Assembly: GCA_028280715.1 (NCBI GenBank)
Contig: JANQLG010000001.1
Location: forward strand, 62,001-126,000
Reading direction: 5' to 3'
From: Spongiibacteraceae bacterium
GTDB lineage: Bacteria > Pseudomonadota > Gammaproteobacteria > Pseudomonadales > Dasaniaceae
DNA: 64,000 nt
Within the stretch, counting starts at the first letter, position 1. Each line of letters starts with the position of its first letter. Shown here piece after piece: positions 10,201 through 19,974 of this stretch. A model generated the notes under the pieces. It was given only the letters and a program-made list of their open reading frames with translations. It ran no database searches and had not been told where the DNA came from. A program made the position numbers and the translations under genes.

Positions 10201-11137
10201 CCGGAAAAGGTGCGATAGCAGTCGGATGATTATGGGTTTCCACCTTCATCAGCAGATGAATATCTTCCTGATGATAGGTGTAAGTGGCGCTATCTGGATC
10301 TGGATAAAAGCGTCCTGCCTTACTGCCTACAACAACACTGGCGTTGTCTTCATAGGCCGACAGCACGTTCTCGCCACCCTGCTCATAGGTATTTTTGATC
10401 ATTTTGAACAGCGACAGAGGCTGTTCTTCGCCATCGATAGTCCAGCTGGCATTAAAGATTTTGTGGCGACAATGCTCAGAGTTGGCCTGAGCAAACATCA
10501 TCAATTCCACATCCGCCGGGTTACGGCCCAACTCAGTAAAGCTCTCTACCAGATAGTCAATTTCATCTTCAGCCAGGGCCAAACCTAATTCGCTATTGGC
10601 TAAAACCAAAGCCTGGCGTCCGCCTTCAAGAATATTTACCGTAGTCATCGGCTCTGGCGATTCATGCTGAAATAGCACACTAGCAGCTTCCAGTGAGTCC
10701 ATCACAGTCTCAATCATGCGGTCATGAATAGCTGTGGCAACCAGCTGCGATTGGTCATGAGAGAGTGGCGATTCGCTATCAACATAATAGGCAACACCCC
10801 GCTCAATACGGTTAATCATGGTTAAACCTGAGTTATGCGCGATATCAGTTGCTTTACTGGACCAGGGAGAAATAGTTCCAGGGCGAGGAACAACCAGAAA
10901 CAATTGCCCGGCAGCCTCAATTTGTTCAGTGCTCTTGTTACTTTCTACACTAGGACCGTATTCCAGCAATCTATCCAACACAATCCTCTGCTCGTCGGAT
11001 AAATCTTGCTGTAGTTCAGAAAAGTGAACAAACTCAGCCGTAATCGTTTTTAAGCCGGGAATCGCCTTTTTAAGACTATCGATAAGTTTCTGAATTCGAA
11101 AAGAGGAAAGTGCCGGCGCGCCACGAGTAATGAGCAT
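7235..11137 (-). CDS. purL: Phosphoribosylformylglycinamidine synthase PurL
   Basis: Fourth step of purine synthesis: FGAR, glutamine and ATP give FGAM. It is 1300 residues, the single-chain form that contains both synthetase and glutaminase. The N-terminal [25 protein letters not shown]-type segment is present in this protein as [16 protein letters not shown]. The ATP-grasp-like part contains [15 protein letters not shown]. The C-terminal class I amidotransferase has Cys1140 in [10 protein letters not shown], His1265 and Glu1267 in MMPHPERVF, offset by five from the E. coli residues. No good ribosome site is seen before the ATG at 11137, but no better start exists. It is divergent from mltF with 221 bp between, a pairing known in Pseudomonas. 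Confidence 0.97.
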   Translation of the reverse strand: MLITRGAPALSSFRIQKLIDSLKKAIPGLKTITAEFVHFSELQQDLSDEQRIVLDRLLEYGPSVESNKSTEQIEAAGQLFLVVPRPGTISPWSSKATDIAHNSGLTMINRIERGVAYYVDSESPLSHDQSQLVATAIHDRMIETVMDSLEAASVLFQHESPEPMTTVNILEGGRQALVLANSELGLALAEDEIDYLVESFTELGRNPADVELMMFAQANSEHCRHKIFNASWTIDGEEQPLSLFKMIKNTYEQGGENVLSAYEDNASVVVGSKAGRFYPDPDSATYTYHQEDIHLLMKVETHNHPTAIAPFPGAGTGSGGEIRDEGAVGRGSKPKVGLTGFTVSNLQIEGFQQPWELNYGKPDRIVTALDIMIEGPIGGAAFNNEFGRPNLNGYFRTYEETVNGAAGIEHRGYHKPIMIAGGYGNIKAEHVEQNTFPSGCALIALGGPAMLIGLGGGAASSMASGSSSEDLDFASVQRQNPEIERRCQEVIDRCWAMGKSNPIAFIHDVGAGGLSNAFPELVKDGGCGGSFELRDVPNDEPGMSPLAIWCNESQERYVLAIKPEDLATFEAICERERCPYAVVGESTSEKHLRVGDNHFENNPVDLPMSVLFGKPPKMHREVKRIAYDLPALNTDHIELKEAAERILKLPTVASKNFLITIGDRSITGMVARDQMVGPWQVPVADCAVTTVAYDSYAGEAMAMGERTPVALIDAPASGRMAVGEAITNIAACRIDNLSDVKLSANWMCASGHPGEDEKLYDTVKAVGMELCPALGLTIPVGKDSMSMRTAWQKSGKDKSVTAPLSLIISAFSPVVDVRKTVTPQLRTDQGDTELLLIDLGQGKNRLGASALAQVYNQLGNEVADVDDPELLKGFFAAIQQLLEEDKLLAYHDRADGGLFATLVEMAFAGHCGIDVDLSGLGDVIPALFNEELGAVIQIRSADKDAVLQLLNANGLGQTAIAVGALNDDDCIRIHSGELLLEEARSAYQQLWSETSYRIQSLRDNPDCAQQEFDVIAADDPGLSVKLSFDQNDDIAAPFINSGVKPKAAILREQGVNGQMEMAAAFDRAGFEAVDVHMSDILSGRVTLDVFKGLAACGGFSYGDVLGAGEGWAKSILFNNRARDQFEQFFHRQDTFSLGVCNGCQMMSNLKSLIPGADHWPRFVRNLSEQFEARVALVQVQESPSILLQDMVDSHMPVAIAHGEGRAEFSGEQHLVDLADSGAVALRYVDNHIQFTEQYPANPNGSPLGITGVTSTDGRATIMMPHPERVFRAVQNSWYPDDWSEDSGWMRLFRNGRRWLG

Positions 11138-11358
11138 ATTGCTTGTTGGCCTTATTCTGCTATGGGTTGTTGAGAAATGGGGGTCCGTAAAAAGGCGACT
11201 ATTCTACTGGAAGTTGGGACCGGAAATAAGTCTGATGACAGTTTATTTACAGCAATAGGACCAAGATGACCAAGACAATATAGATATAGCTCGAAAAGAC
11301 CTGTTATTCGTATTCTTCACAGTAGATTAATTCAGCAAACAAGCCCACAATTTGACCT

Positions 11359-12813
11359 ATGATGACTTTAAACATCAAAGAACCGATCACTTTGCGAAGC
11401 CTCCTGATCACCAGTGTTATGCTTTTCGTTACAGCCTTGATATCAGGCTGCCAGGATCAGCAACAGCTGAGCGTGCAGGAAATTGGCACATTGAAAGTAG
11501 TATCGCGCAATGGACCAACCACCTATTACGAAGATCGATCAGGAGCAACCGGCTTTGAGTATGAGCTGGTCCACATGTTTGCCGACTACTTGGAGGTGGA
11601 ACTGGAAATCATCCCGCTACATAGCCTTGAAGAAATCTTCACTACGTTGGACCAAAATGAAGCACATCTGGCTGCTGCTGGCCTGACAGTCACTGCTGAA
11701 CGACAAAAGCGGCTCAATTTTTCCGAAAATTACATGGAGATTGACCAATATATTGTTTATCGAACCGATCGTCCTCGCCCCAAAACCATAGAAGACATTA
11801 GCAATCAGAGCATTTTAGTGATCGCCAATAGCAGTCATCAGGAGATATTGGAGCAGCTCTCTCTTCAGAACCCGGATATCCAATTCCGTACGGCAACAGA
11901 TGTAGAAACCATCGACCTGATGGACATGCTCAACGATGGTGAGATTGATTTTACAATCCTGGATTCCAACGAGTTCATTGCCAACCGCGGCTTCTATCCA
12001 CGACTGGATATCGCATTCAAGGTTGGCGAACCCGGCCAACTGGCCTGGGCACTACCAGGCACCATTCTTACCCCTGGACTTACCGACAGCCTGGCCAGTT
12101 TTTTCAGACAGGTTAAAGACGACGGGCGCCTGAGACAGCTTCAGGAAAGATTTTATGGCCACAGTGAACAAGTGAACCAAATGGGCTCACTCACTTTCAG
12201 TCAGGCGGTGGAAAAACGCTTGCCAAAATATCAACAACTCATTCAGAGCGTTGCGGAAGAATACGAAATCGATTGGCGCTTACTGGCAGCGCACAGCTAT
12301 CAGGAATCCTATTGGAACCCCAAGGCCAAATCACCGACAGGCGTCCGCGGCATGATGATGCTGACCTTACCTACAGCAAAGGAAATGGGAGTTAAAAATC
12401 GCTTAGACGCCAGCCAAAGCCTCCGTGGCGGCGCACGTTACTTTAATCGAATATTGAAATTACTGCCGGAGCAAATTAAAGAACCCGACCGCACTTGGTT
12501 TGCCTTGGCGGCCTACAATGTGGGCAGAGGCCATTTAGAAGATGCCAGAATTATTACCGAACAACAGGGCAAGGACCCTAATCGTTGGGCCGATGTAAAA
12601 GATACTCTGCCACTGCTACGCAAACACCGCTGGTATAAAAATACACGCCACGGCTATGCCCGTGGTGATGAGCCTGTCACCTACGTGCACAATATTCGAC
12701 ACTACTACAATTTACTTAACTGGCAGGAACTGGCAAAGAATCGTACTCCGCCGCCACAGCAGGTTGATCAGTATTTACCGCAGCAGCTAAGGCAAGAATT
12801 CAAGTCTTTATAA
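11359..12813 (+). CDS. mltF: Membrane-bound lytic murein transglycosylase F
   Basis: Outer-membrane lipoprotein that cuts peptidoglycan glycan strands, leaving 1,6-anhydro ends. It is 484 residues. A signal helix at about 13-28 leads to the lipobox LISGC with Cys31. Residues about 45-265 form a family 3 solute-binding-like regulatory domain (GFEYELVHMFADYLEVE, AAGLTVTAERQKRLNFS). Residues about 290-450 are the SLT lysozyme-like domain with the catalytic Glu316 in AHSYQESYWNPKA, then SPTGVRGMMMLT and AAYNVGRGHLEDA. Two ATG codons stand in tandem at the start, so 11362 is equally possible. It lies next to purL as in Pseudomonas. Confidence 0.95.
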   Translation: MMTLNIKEPITLRSLLITSVMLFVTALISGCQDQQQLSVQEIGTLKVVSRNGPTTYYEDRSGATGFEYELVHMFADYLEVELEIIPLHSLEEIFTTLDQNEAHLAAAGLTVTAERQKRLNFSENYMEIDQYIVYRTDRPRPKTIEDISNQSILVIANSSHQEILEQLSLQNPDIQFRTATDVETIDLMDMLNDGEIDFTILDSNEFIANRGFYPRLDIAFKVGEPGQLAWALPGTILTPGLTDSLASFFRQVKDDGRLRQLQERFYGHSEQVNQMGSLTFSQAVEKRLPKYQQLIQSVAEEYEIDWRLLAAHSYQESYWNPKAKSPTGVRGMMMLTLPTAKEMGVKNRLDASQSLRGGARYFNRILKLLPEQIKEPDRTWFALAAYNVGRGHLEDARIITEQQGKDPNRWADVKDTLPLLRKHRWYKNTRHGYARGDEPVTYVHNIRHYYNLLNWQELAKNRTPPPQQVDQYLPQQLRQEFKSL

Positions 12814-12832
12814 CAATTAAAAAGCTTTCAAC

Positions 12833-13156
12833 CTAGTCAGCTTTACTACCACCTAAGCAATTAGGGGAATCAGGTGCCGTTTCACTAACCTGCTGCCATT
12901 CATCATGAGTATAGGTATGCAACGCTAAAGCATGTACAGGGCCTGCTATTTCTTCAGCTAACAATTGATAAATACTTTGGTGACGAGCAACACTTCGTTT
13001 CCCCTCAAAATCGGCAGAGACCATTACCACCTTAAAGTGCGTCTCCGAGTTTGGTGGAACACTATGCATATGACTTTCATTAATGACTTGCAGGTGTTCA
13101 GGCTGAAAAGCCTTAAGCAATTTTTCTTCAATGGCAGTTTGAACAGGATGACTCAT
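12833..13156 (-). CDS. bolA: BolA family protein
   Basis: Small class II KH-like protein that works with monothiol glutaredoxins in iron and Fe-S handling and, in E. coli, affects morphology. It is 107 residues. The start MSHPVQTAIEEKLLKAFQPEHLQVINESHMHSVP-type region carries the BolA signature ESHMH, followed by FKVVMVSADFEGKRSVARHQSIYQLL and the ALALHTYT strand. The C-terminal CLGGSKAD tail is usual for canonical BolA. It converges with mltF (19 bp apart). Nothing in the sequence shows its regulation. Confidence 0.92.
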   Translation of the reverse strand: MSHPVQTAIEEKLLKAFQPEHLQVINESHMHSVPPNSETHFKVVMVSADFEGKRSVARHQSIYQLLAEEIAGPVHALALHTYTHDEWQQVSETAPDSPNCLGGSKAD

Positions 13157-13243
13157 AAATAGTTTCTAATTGATACCAGATAATGGATAAGGGAGGAGGC
13201 TATTATAGAACAGGAGCAGCCCGGGAAACTACTGACAACACTA

Positions 13244-15895
13244 TTACCCCGAAAGTAAAATGCGTTCTTTGTTCGTCAACCAGCTCTCTAACTTAGCAAC
13301 TTCAACCGGCCTGCAGAAATAATATCCCTGCCCCTTGTCACAACCCAGCGCTGTTAACTGATCAATAATTTCAGCCTCTTCAATTCCCTCAGCAGTCACA
13401 GACAACCCCAAATTATGAGCTAGCTGAATGGTTGAGCTGACAATGATCTGGTCTTGCGTATTTCTGAGCATTTCACTAACAAAGGTTTGATCAATTTTTA
13501 AGGTGTTAATCGGCAAACTCTTCAAGTAAGCAAGCGAAGAATATCCAGTACCATAATCATCCACGGAGATTGAAATCCCCTGACTGGCTATTGCTTTGAG
13601 CACCTGCCGTGATTTCTCTGGATCCGCCATCAACGTACTCTCGGTGATCTCAATTTCCAGCAAGTTGCCTTCAACTTCATAACGAGACAAACAGGCAACA
13701 ATAAAATCAACAAACCCTACATCAACCAAATTTCGTGTCGATACGTTAACCGATACGCGATATCTCCAACCAAGTTTTTTCCATTCCCTTAACTGCTTGA
13801 TTGAATTTTCTACCACCCAGTAAGTCACTGGCATAATCATATCGGTAATTTCAATCAGTGGAATGAACTCTCCCGGCGACAACATACCGTGCTCAGGGTG
13901 CTGCCAACGAATTAATGCCTCGAAAGACACAACATCCAAGGTGTTAAGGTTCATAATCGGCTGATAATAAATACGCATCTCATCATTGTGGATAGCCTGA
14001 CGAATATCCATCATCAATGAAAGTCGCCGAACGGAATAATGATCCTGATCAGAATCATAAATACAGAAATCTCGAGAATCGTTTTTTGCTTTATACATTG
14101 CCACATCGGCACATCGCATCAGAGAAGAAACTGTCGTGCTATTAAAAGGATAAAGAGAAATACCCACACTACCGCCAACAATCAACTCAAGCTCTCGAAT
14201 CTCAAAAGGCGATTTAATTGCTTCCATTAAATTCTTGGCAAAATCTGAAACAGCTGATTGGCTACTATAATTTTCGATGAAAACTGCAAATTCATCACCT
14301 CCCAATCTGGCCACTATGGCATTTTCACCGCTAAAAACATCGTCAATCCGTGGACCAATATTCTGCAACAAAAGATCTCCGGTATCGTGCCCCAAGGTAT
14401 CATTCACTTCTTTAAAACCATCGAGATCTAAAATAAACAGAGCGTGCTGACTTCCCTGACAGGAGAGGTTAATTACTTGTTCAATCTGTTCAATAAAATA
14501 ATTACGGTTAACTAAACCTGTTAAACTATCATGCCTTGCTTGGTACTCCATTCGCTGACTATGAAGCACCCTGCTAGTCACATTCGTCATAATGCCAAAA
14601 ATTTGTGTAACTTCATTATTAACCAACGCACTTGAAAGCGTTGCAGACAACCACAACTCATCTGAGTCAGGTATTGAAAAACGCCACAACAAGTCTTCAC
14701 ACTGGTAATCACCATCAATATACTCTCGTGCGTAAGTCGCAAAATCGTAACCAATATCTTCCAAATAAAGGCCTTTCCCCAACAACTCATTTTTGGATGC
14801 CATATTAAAAAATACCGGCATCGCCTCATTAACATCGACAAAACGGGTACAATCAATCAACCATTGAACCTGCTTCCTGACCGGCAAATCGATAGGCATA
14901 GGCGGGTCAACGTCAACAATAAACATGCCACTACCATTGTGTTCAAAAAATATTCGCTGTTGTTTTTCGTAACGCTGCTTTAAAAGCACATTTCTGTAGC
15001 GTTCAACTTCTGCCGCTGCCCGTATGGAAAAAACATTTAAAACCGACTCGGCTAAATCAACATTTTGCATCGTCTCGGAATGAAGCAGTGCAATCACACC
15101 CAAAAGATGATTATTACTACCTCGAAAAGGAATGACGATAAAATCTTTAACCGCATGATGATTGAAAAAATCATCAACGGGATAGACATTTTTTGCATCA
15201 CTCTCGTAAATCACTGACGAGCTCATCAGCTTTTTCAAATCCAACAGCTGTAAAAAATCATTCACATCATCTATTGAATCGTATTTTTCCGTTTTGCTTT
15301 CATATGACGACAACAGTTTCAGTGATGAGCTACACTCAGGAACATACTCTGCCGCCAAAACGTAATCGCACTCGAGATTTTGAGCAAGCACACTTGTCAG
15401 ACGGTTGAAAAATGAGCGTCCCGACTCGGCGACCAGAGATTCAGAAATTGTAGATATGAGAAATTCTCTCTGCTGTCGCGCAAAACTGTTGCGATGCGTT
15501 ATCAATAACCGCTTCAACAAACTATTTTCCAGAAAACCATAATAGGACGCCAGTAACTCCATCTTTTGTCCTCGAATGACCATATCGGTAGGAACATCTT
15601 CTAGTTGAAAATGATGACTAATAAATTGTTCTAACCGATCAAGAATACCCCGTTCATTCCATTCAAAACCTTTATCTCTGACACGCTGTATTAGCTGCCG
15701 CAAAGTTAAACCACGAAGCTCCCCGAGACTGGCGATAAGCTTGGAGGATGAATGCAATTCCGACAAAGTGGCATTTTCATAAATAAACAGGGATTGTTGC
15801 TGGATTGATAGTTGACAATCCAGAGGAGATTTCAGTTCGAAGATATACGCGATGCTGGGTTCTTTGCGGACACTGAAACTTTCATAGTCCATCAT
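13244..15895 (-). CDS. GAF-PAS-GGDEF-EAL cyclic-di-GMP protein
   Basis: A cytoplasmic 883-residue protein expected to make and/or break cyclic di-GMP. Residues 1-140 are unrecognised. About 145-305 is a GAF-like domain (FIVIPFRGSNNHLLGVIALL). About 315-445 looks like PAS (FEHNGSGMFIVDV; ending in GIMTNVTSRV). The GGDEF domain has intact RLGGDEF (532-536 for the core) and lacks an RxxD inhibitory site five residues upstream (residues there read GENA). The EAL domain has EALIRW (659-664), EITES, DDYGTGYSS, KIDQTFV and AEGIEE, all signs of an active phosphodiesterase. No transmembrane helix is seen. It appears monocistronic. The net activity cannot be predicted. Confidence 0.9.
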   Translation of the reverse strand: MMDYESFSVRKEPSIAYIFELKSPLDCQLSIQQQSLFIYENATLSELHSSSKLIASLGELRGLTLRQLIQRVRDKGFEWNERGILDRLEQFISHHFQLEDVPTDMVIRGQKMELLASYYGFLENSLLKRLLITHRNSFARQQREFLISTISESLVAESGRSFFNRLTSVLAQNLECDYVLAAEYVPECSSSLKLLSSYESKTEKYDSIDDVNDFLQLLDLKKLMSSSVIYESDAKNVYPVDDFFNHHAVKDFIVIPFRGSNNHLLGVIALLHSETMQNVDLAESVLNVFSIRAAAEVERYRNVLLKQRYEKQQRIFFEHNGSGMFIVDVDPPMPIDLPVRKQVQWLIDCTRFVDVNEAMPVFFNMASKNELLGKGLYLEDIGYDFATYAREYIDGDYQCEDLLWRFSIPDSDELWLSATLSSALVNNEVTQIFGIMTNVTSRVLHSQRMEYQARHDSLTGLVNRNYFIEQIEQVINLSCQGSQHALFILDLDGFKEVNDTLGHDTGDLLLQNIGPRIDDVFSGENAIVARLGGDEFAVFIENYSSQSAVSDFAKNLMEAIKSPFEIRELELIVGGSVGISLYPFNSTTVSSLMRCADVAMYKAKNDSRDFCIYDSDQDHYSVRRLSLMMDIRQAIHNDEMRIYYQPIMNLNTLDVVSFEALIRWQHPEHGMLSPGEFIPLIEITDMIMPVTYWVVENSIKQLREWKKLGWRYRVSVNVSTRNLVDVGFVDFIVACLSRYEVEGNLLEIEITESTLMADPEKSRQVLKAIASQGISISVDDYGTGYSSLAYLKSLPINTLKIDQTFVSEMLRNTQDQIIVSSTIQLAHNLGLSVTAEGIEEAEIIDQLTALGCDKGQGYYFCRPVEVAKLESWLTNKERILLSG

Positions 15896-16128
15896 GATAT
15901 ACCTAATATCCCTAACACTTCACAGATTCAGTATTTAAAGTGTAGTTGATAATTACGAATCAACTAGTAATTTTAGCGGCAGCTACACTTTAGCAGGTGA
16001 ATGAATTAATCATTTATTTAGATATTTCAGCTATAGGAAGAAATAACAAAGAGGCATAAGGAAAATTCTTCTATACTCAGTTAGGATAATGACTTAATTT
16101 TGATGCCACTTTTACCTTTGTGATAACT

Positions 16129-16872
16129 ATGAGTGATCAACGTTACGATATCTATTTCACCGGCCAGCTGGTCGAAGGGGTAGCCCTGGAGACAGCCAAG
16201 CAGCACTTCACTACTTTATTTAAAGCAGCCCCGGACCACGTTGAAAAGATATTTAATGGTAAACCACAACTACTCAAGAAAGATGTATCCAAAGAAGCTG
16301 CACTGAAGTACAAATCGGTTCTGCATAAGGCTGGCATGATGACAGCCTTTAAAGCTCATCAAAGCATAACTCAAGTAGAAGAACCAACGGCTCAAGAAAA
16401 CATAGCTGCTCAGAATACGGTGACACAAACAGGCGAACCAACATCTGCAGAATTCAGCCTGGCACCTGTCGGCAGTGATGTTTTAAAAGAAAATGAACGC
16501 ACAATTGTTGAAGCTAAAGAAATTGATACCAGTAATATTAAAATGGTATCCGCGTTTATGGATTTGGAACCTGAACCCAAAGAGATTCCCCCTGCACCTG
16601 ACACTAGTCATATCTCAGTAGCTGCAGCAGGTGCCGATATCCTTGCTGAGAAACCACATGCACCAGAGGCTCCGCCCATGAATCTGGATGCCATTACACT
16701 GGCCCCACCGGGGACTGAATTAGAAGAACTACATGAAGAGTTACCCGAGCTGAACCCTGATACCAGTCAACTCAGCATAGCTGAAGCAGGCGCCGATTTA
16801 CTGGAGGGACAGATTAAACCCGCTGATCCAGCTCCACCTAACACTGACCATATCAGTATTAAGCAAGAGTAG
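16129..16872 (+). CDS. Unrecognised repeat protein with D-T-S / A-G-A-D motifs
   Basis: I do not recognise a named family. It has 247 residues from the ATG at 16129; an in-frame GTG at 16120 is less likely. Residues 1-80 form a compact basic domain (YDIYFTGQLVEG, HVEKIFNGKPQLLKKDV, AALKYKSVLHKAGM). The rest is acidic, proline-rich and repetitive: FSLAPVGSDVL (109-119), DTSHISVAAAGADIL (158-172), DAITLAPPGTEL (187-198), DTSQLSIAEAGADLL (211-225) and a final TDHISI. There is no signal peptide or membrane helix. The last 14 bases overlap the convergent histidine kinase gene. I recall similar N-terminal domains plus repeats in Pseudomonas proteins of unknown role, but have not checked. Confidence 0.75.
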   Translation: MSDQRYDIYFTGQLVEGVALETAKQHFTTLFKAAPDHVEKIFNGKPQLLKKDVSKEAALKYKSVLHKAGMMTAFKAHQSITQVEEPTAQENIAAQNTVTQTGEPTSAEFSLAPVGSDVLKENERTIVEAKEIDTSNIKMVSAFMDLEPEPKEIPPAPDTSHISVAAAGADILAEKPHAPEAPPMNLDAITLAPPGTELEELHEELPELNPDTSQLSIAEAGADLLEGQIKPADPAPPNTDHISIKQE

Positions 16873-18265
16873 TTCTGTTAAGTAGCCCCAACTCGATCTC
16901 AACGCGCAGCCCTGGCTGGTTATCCGATAACTGCACGTCAGCATTGTGTAAATTCAAAACAGCCAGCACTAAACTCAAACCTAAACCATTACCCGGTTGT
17001 TCACTGCGACTTGATTCGATTCTATAAAAACGACGAAATACTTTGTCAGCATCTTCTTTCGGAATACCAATCCCTGAATCGGCAATAGTTACTCTCGCTT
17101 TGTTACCGACTTGTTCCAACTCAATATTGATACGGCCATCATCAGGTGTGTATTTAATCGCGTTATCGACCAAGTTGGCTAATGCCTGGAAAAGTAAGTC
17201 CCTATCGCCGTTAGTAATGAGCTGATCTTCAAAGTCGTAATGCATACTGATCGACTTATCCAGTGCCAGTGGCTCATAAAGTTCAACAACATCTTGCAAA
17301 ATAATTTTAAGATCAAGCGGTGCAAAACCAGAGCGACGATTGCCTGACTCAATTCGCGCAATTCTCAATAGTGCATTGAAAGTCGACAGTAACGCGTCCG
17401 CTTCATCAATCAACTCTCCAACTGCTTCGGCATCATTGGCATTATCAACTCGCTCCTGCAGCTGACATAGATGATTACGCAGTCGTGTTAACGGTGTACG
17501 CAAATCATGTGCAATATTATCTGAGACCTGTTTAACCCCTTCCATTAAAGACTCAATTTTTTCCAGCATTAAGTTAATGCTGAAAGCTAATTGATTAATT
17601 TCTCCACGATAGTGAACAACATCGATTCTCTCGGACAAATTACCGGTCATTATTTTCTTTAAGCTGCGATTAACCTTATCAATCTGCTGAAAACTTTTCC
17701 TGGCAATGATTGCGCCACCAACGCTACCGAGCAAAATAGTAACCACCATGGTTTGCATCAACGCTCTCATCACAGCACTGGCAATAGCCATGGACTCATT
17801 GGAAGATCTGGCCACCAATAGCACATCGCCATTGGGCATATTACTCAGCTTGATAACATAGGCAGGAACCATCGAACCAAAATCAATGAAATAAGAATTC
17901 AGCAGATCCGCATGAAACCTCAACCATCCTCCTTTATGTGGGCGGCTATTTTGAGGAATTTCATCAAGGTTTCCAGCAATCTTATTTTGCTCTCTATCTA
18001 AAATCAGATACGAATACCTAAATAACCAATTAGAATCAGCTCGTTCTGAAATATAGGCATTGACTTCATCTAGTGAGTTACCGCTATAAGTCTGCTCAAA
18101 GGCCGCCATCTCATCCTCGATGGCATCCCCTAGACTGATATAAAACCCATACGAAAAATAAGTATGAATTGCCATCACCATGACAACTGTCGCTACGCTC
18201 AGGGCAACGACATAGCCCCACATAAAGCGGAATGTGTAACTGAATAACAGCTTGCTATTTAACAT
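16859..18265 (-). CDS. Sensor histidine kinase
   Basis: Inner-membrane sensor kinase of a two-component system, 468 residues. TM1 is at about 15-35 and TM2 at about 168-188, enclosing a periplasmic sensor of about 130 residues that I cannot assign. HAMP follows at about 188-240. The dimerisation box is DNIAHDLRTPLTRLRNHL with His253. The ATPase part has the N box (NLVDNAIKYTP), the G1 box (ADSGIGIP), and the G2 region (PGNGLGLSLVLAVLNLH). It lies 23 bp downstream of an OmpR-type regulator gene on the same strand and is surely its partner. The signal is unknown. Confidence 0.93.
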   Translation of the reverse strand: MLNSKLLFSYTFRFMWGYVVALSVATVVMVMAIHTYFSYGFYISLGDAIEDEMAAFEQTYSGNSLDEVNAYISERADSNWLFRYSYLILDREQNKIAGNLDEIPQNSRPHKGGWLRFHADLLNSYFIDFGSMVPAYVIKLSNMPNGDVLLVARSSNESMAIASAVMRALMQTMVVTILLGSVGGAIIARKSFQQIDKVNRSLKKIMTGNLSERIDVVHYRGEINQLAFSINLMLEKIESLMEGVKQVSDNIAHDLRTPLTRLRNHLCQLQERVDNANDAEAVGELIDEADALLSTFNALLRIARIESGNRRSGFAPLDLKIILQDVVELYEPLALDKSISMHYDFEDQLITNGDRDLLFQALANLVDNAIKYTPDDGRINIELEQVGNKARVTIADSGIGIPKEDADKVFRRFYRIESSRSEQPGNGLGLSLVLAVLNLHNADVQLSDNQPGLRVEIELGLLNRTTLA

Positions 18266-18288
18266 TGGAAAGGTGGCAGTAGAAGAAA

Positions 18289-18972
18289 TTAAGCCATTTC
18301 AGGGTCATGCAACATATAACCTGCACCGCGAACAGTGCTCAACAGCTGTTTATCAAAATCCTTATCAATTTTATGTCTGAGACGGCTGATATGAACATCG
18401 ATCACATTGGTTTGCGGGTCAAAATGATATTCCCACACATTTTCCAGCAACATAGTACGAGTCACTACTTGTCCTGCATGGGTCATTAAATACTTTAGCA
18501 ATTTGTATTCACGAGGTTGCAAATTGAAGCTTTCACCACCGCGAGTAACTTTGTGCGCCAATAAGTCCATTTCCAGATCGGCCACTTTCAACTTGGTTTC
18601 GGTCAGACCCGATTCCTGACGGCGCAGGATAGCTTCAATACGCGCTAACAACTCAGCAAAGGCAAAGGGCTTAACCAAATAATCATCTCCACCTGCTTTT
18701 AAACCTTGTACCCGGTCATCCACTTCACCTAAAGCACTCAAAATAAGTACAGGGGTTTTATTGCCCGAAGCGCGTAAGGTTTGGATGATTGTCAGCCCAT
18801 CGACATTCGGCAACATGCGATCAACAACTAATACATCGTAGTTTTCACCGGTCGCCTGCACTAGACCCTGCTTGCCATCAGCAGAATGATCAACGCTATA
18901 CCCACTTTGTTTTAGTCCTTGAATAATATAATCCGCTACACTTTGATCATCTTCGACTAATAAGATACGCAT
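18289..18972 (-). CDS. OmpR/PhoB-family response regulator
   Basis: DNA-binding response regulator, 227 residues. Its receiver domain (1-115) has the acidic pair Asp8/Asp9, the phospho-acceptor Asp51 in VVDRMLPNVDG, and Lys101 in YLVKPFAF. The winged-helix effector (about 130-225) has LQPREYKLLKYLMTHAGQVVTR and VDVHISRLRHKID. It is the first gene of the pair with the histidine kinase downstream. Regulators of this shape include the PhoP, QseB and TctD groups, so no symbol is given. The intergenic region upstream leads to a divergent small envelope gene at 19375 that could be a target. Confidence 0.93.
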   Translation of the reverse strand: MRILLVEDDQSVADYIIQGLKQSGYSVDHSADGKQGLVQATGENYDVLVVDRMLPNVDGLTIIQTLRASGNKTPVLILSALGEVDDRVQGLKAGGDDYLVKPFAFAELLARIEAILRRQESGLTETKLKVADLEMDLLAHKVTRGGESFNLQPREYKLLKYLMTHAGQVVTRTMLLENVWEYHFDPQTNVIDVHISRLRHKIDKDFDKQLLSTVRGAGYMLHDPEMA

Positions 18973-19374
18973 GCGAGCCCCGTGTTATTCGTAATCATTG
19001 ATATTTTAATCGGCCAAGAATGCCAAAAGATAGCTAAACAGTCATTATCAATTGCCGTTACAGGCCTTTAATTGATGCTTTATTACAGTAATTTAATTGA
19101 CCGAAATAGGCTTACTCAAGGAAAGCATAGCTTCTACAGCAAAACTTCATTATTACTTATAATTTTTAAAAACAATAAATAAATCACTTTTCACGATAAA
19201 AAATTATAATGCTGCCTGGCTTCTGCCTCTGTCATGGAAAAGATAATCAGGTAATTAATTACTTACCCCCCTCAAATCCAAAGAACATATAACGAATTAC
19301 CATAGGTAAACCAGTATCAAAGTGCTGAAAAAGAGTCTAAATTTTATATCAGAGCCGATGAAAAGGAGCTGTAG
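18973..19374. other. Divergent intergenic region, no gene seen
   Basis: About 400 AT-rich bases between the response regulator and the small gene at 19375. It must hold promoters for both directions. I found no strong paired -35/-10 set and no RNA-gene-like hairpin. The only clear site is the AAGGAG ribosome site six bases before 19375. Confidence 0.3.
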
Positions 19375-19878
19375 ATGTACCCAATGGCCTGTCAGACAAA
19401 ACAATTTATACAGCATGATCTAAAAGTTGCTTTTTTAACCAGCTTTGCTGTTCTGCTTTTGTGTGCTGCTTTGGGTTATAGCAATAGGAGTACAGCAGAA
19501 GTCATCGTACCCAACACACCTTTTTATTATCAGCTACACCAATTTAAGAGCGGTAACATTCAAGCCGATCAATCGTCTTTACTTAATAAAATCAGTTTAG
19601 ATACTAACACCTTTAACGCGATACCTATGACTCGAAACCAGGAAGACGACCTCGCATTTAATTATCTATGGATGCAGCAATATCAACAGGATTATGAATA
19701 CAAGGATGGTGGAGCTGCAATTGGCAAGTTACTAAGAATGGGCCTCAAATCCATGTATCGCAGAAACAATGCATCGCTAAGCAGTGAAAACGATTTTTCC
19801 AGTTCTTACTCAAGCTTTGATTATCACCTTCGTCTTAGTGGAAACAAGTTCAAAATAGGTCTCGAATACGATTTCTAA
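19375..19878 (+). CDS. Hypothetical envelope protein with aromatic C-terminus
   Basis: I do not recognise this 167-residue protein. The start is supported by AAGGAG six bases upstream. A hydrophobic helix at about 19-37 (KVAFLTSFAVLLLCAALGY) looks like a signal sequence or anchor, followed by a small-residue stretch NRSTAEV where cleavage could occur. The mature part is rich in Asn, Ser, Tyr and Gln. It ends with alternating residues YHLRLSGNKFKIGLEYDF, and a terminal phenylalanine is typical of outer-membrane beta-strands, though about 120 residues is small for a barrel. It is divergent from the two-component pair and followed by an RDD protein 96 bp downstream. Confidence 0.6.
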   Translation: MYPMACQTKQFIQHDLKVAFLTSFAVLLLCAALGYSNRSTAEVIVPNTPFYYQLHQFKSGNIQADQSSLLNKISLDTNTFNAIPMTRNQEDDLAFNYLWMQQYQQDYEYKDGGAAIGKLLRMGLKSMYRRNNASLSSENDFSSSYSSFDYHLRLSGNKFKIGLEYDF

Positions 19879-19974
19879 TTCATTAGCTTAGCTAATTCTC
19901 TTCTATTTCATCTGTATCCTGTTTTCTCTTCTGCTAGAATTCTGCTCCCCAAAGAATCTGTAATTATTGGTTTA

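Noticed and set aside
9839-10588. Open frame of 249 codons on the plus strand
   Set aside because: Lies wholly inside purL in antisense; composition is not protein-like and no ribosome site is present.
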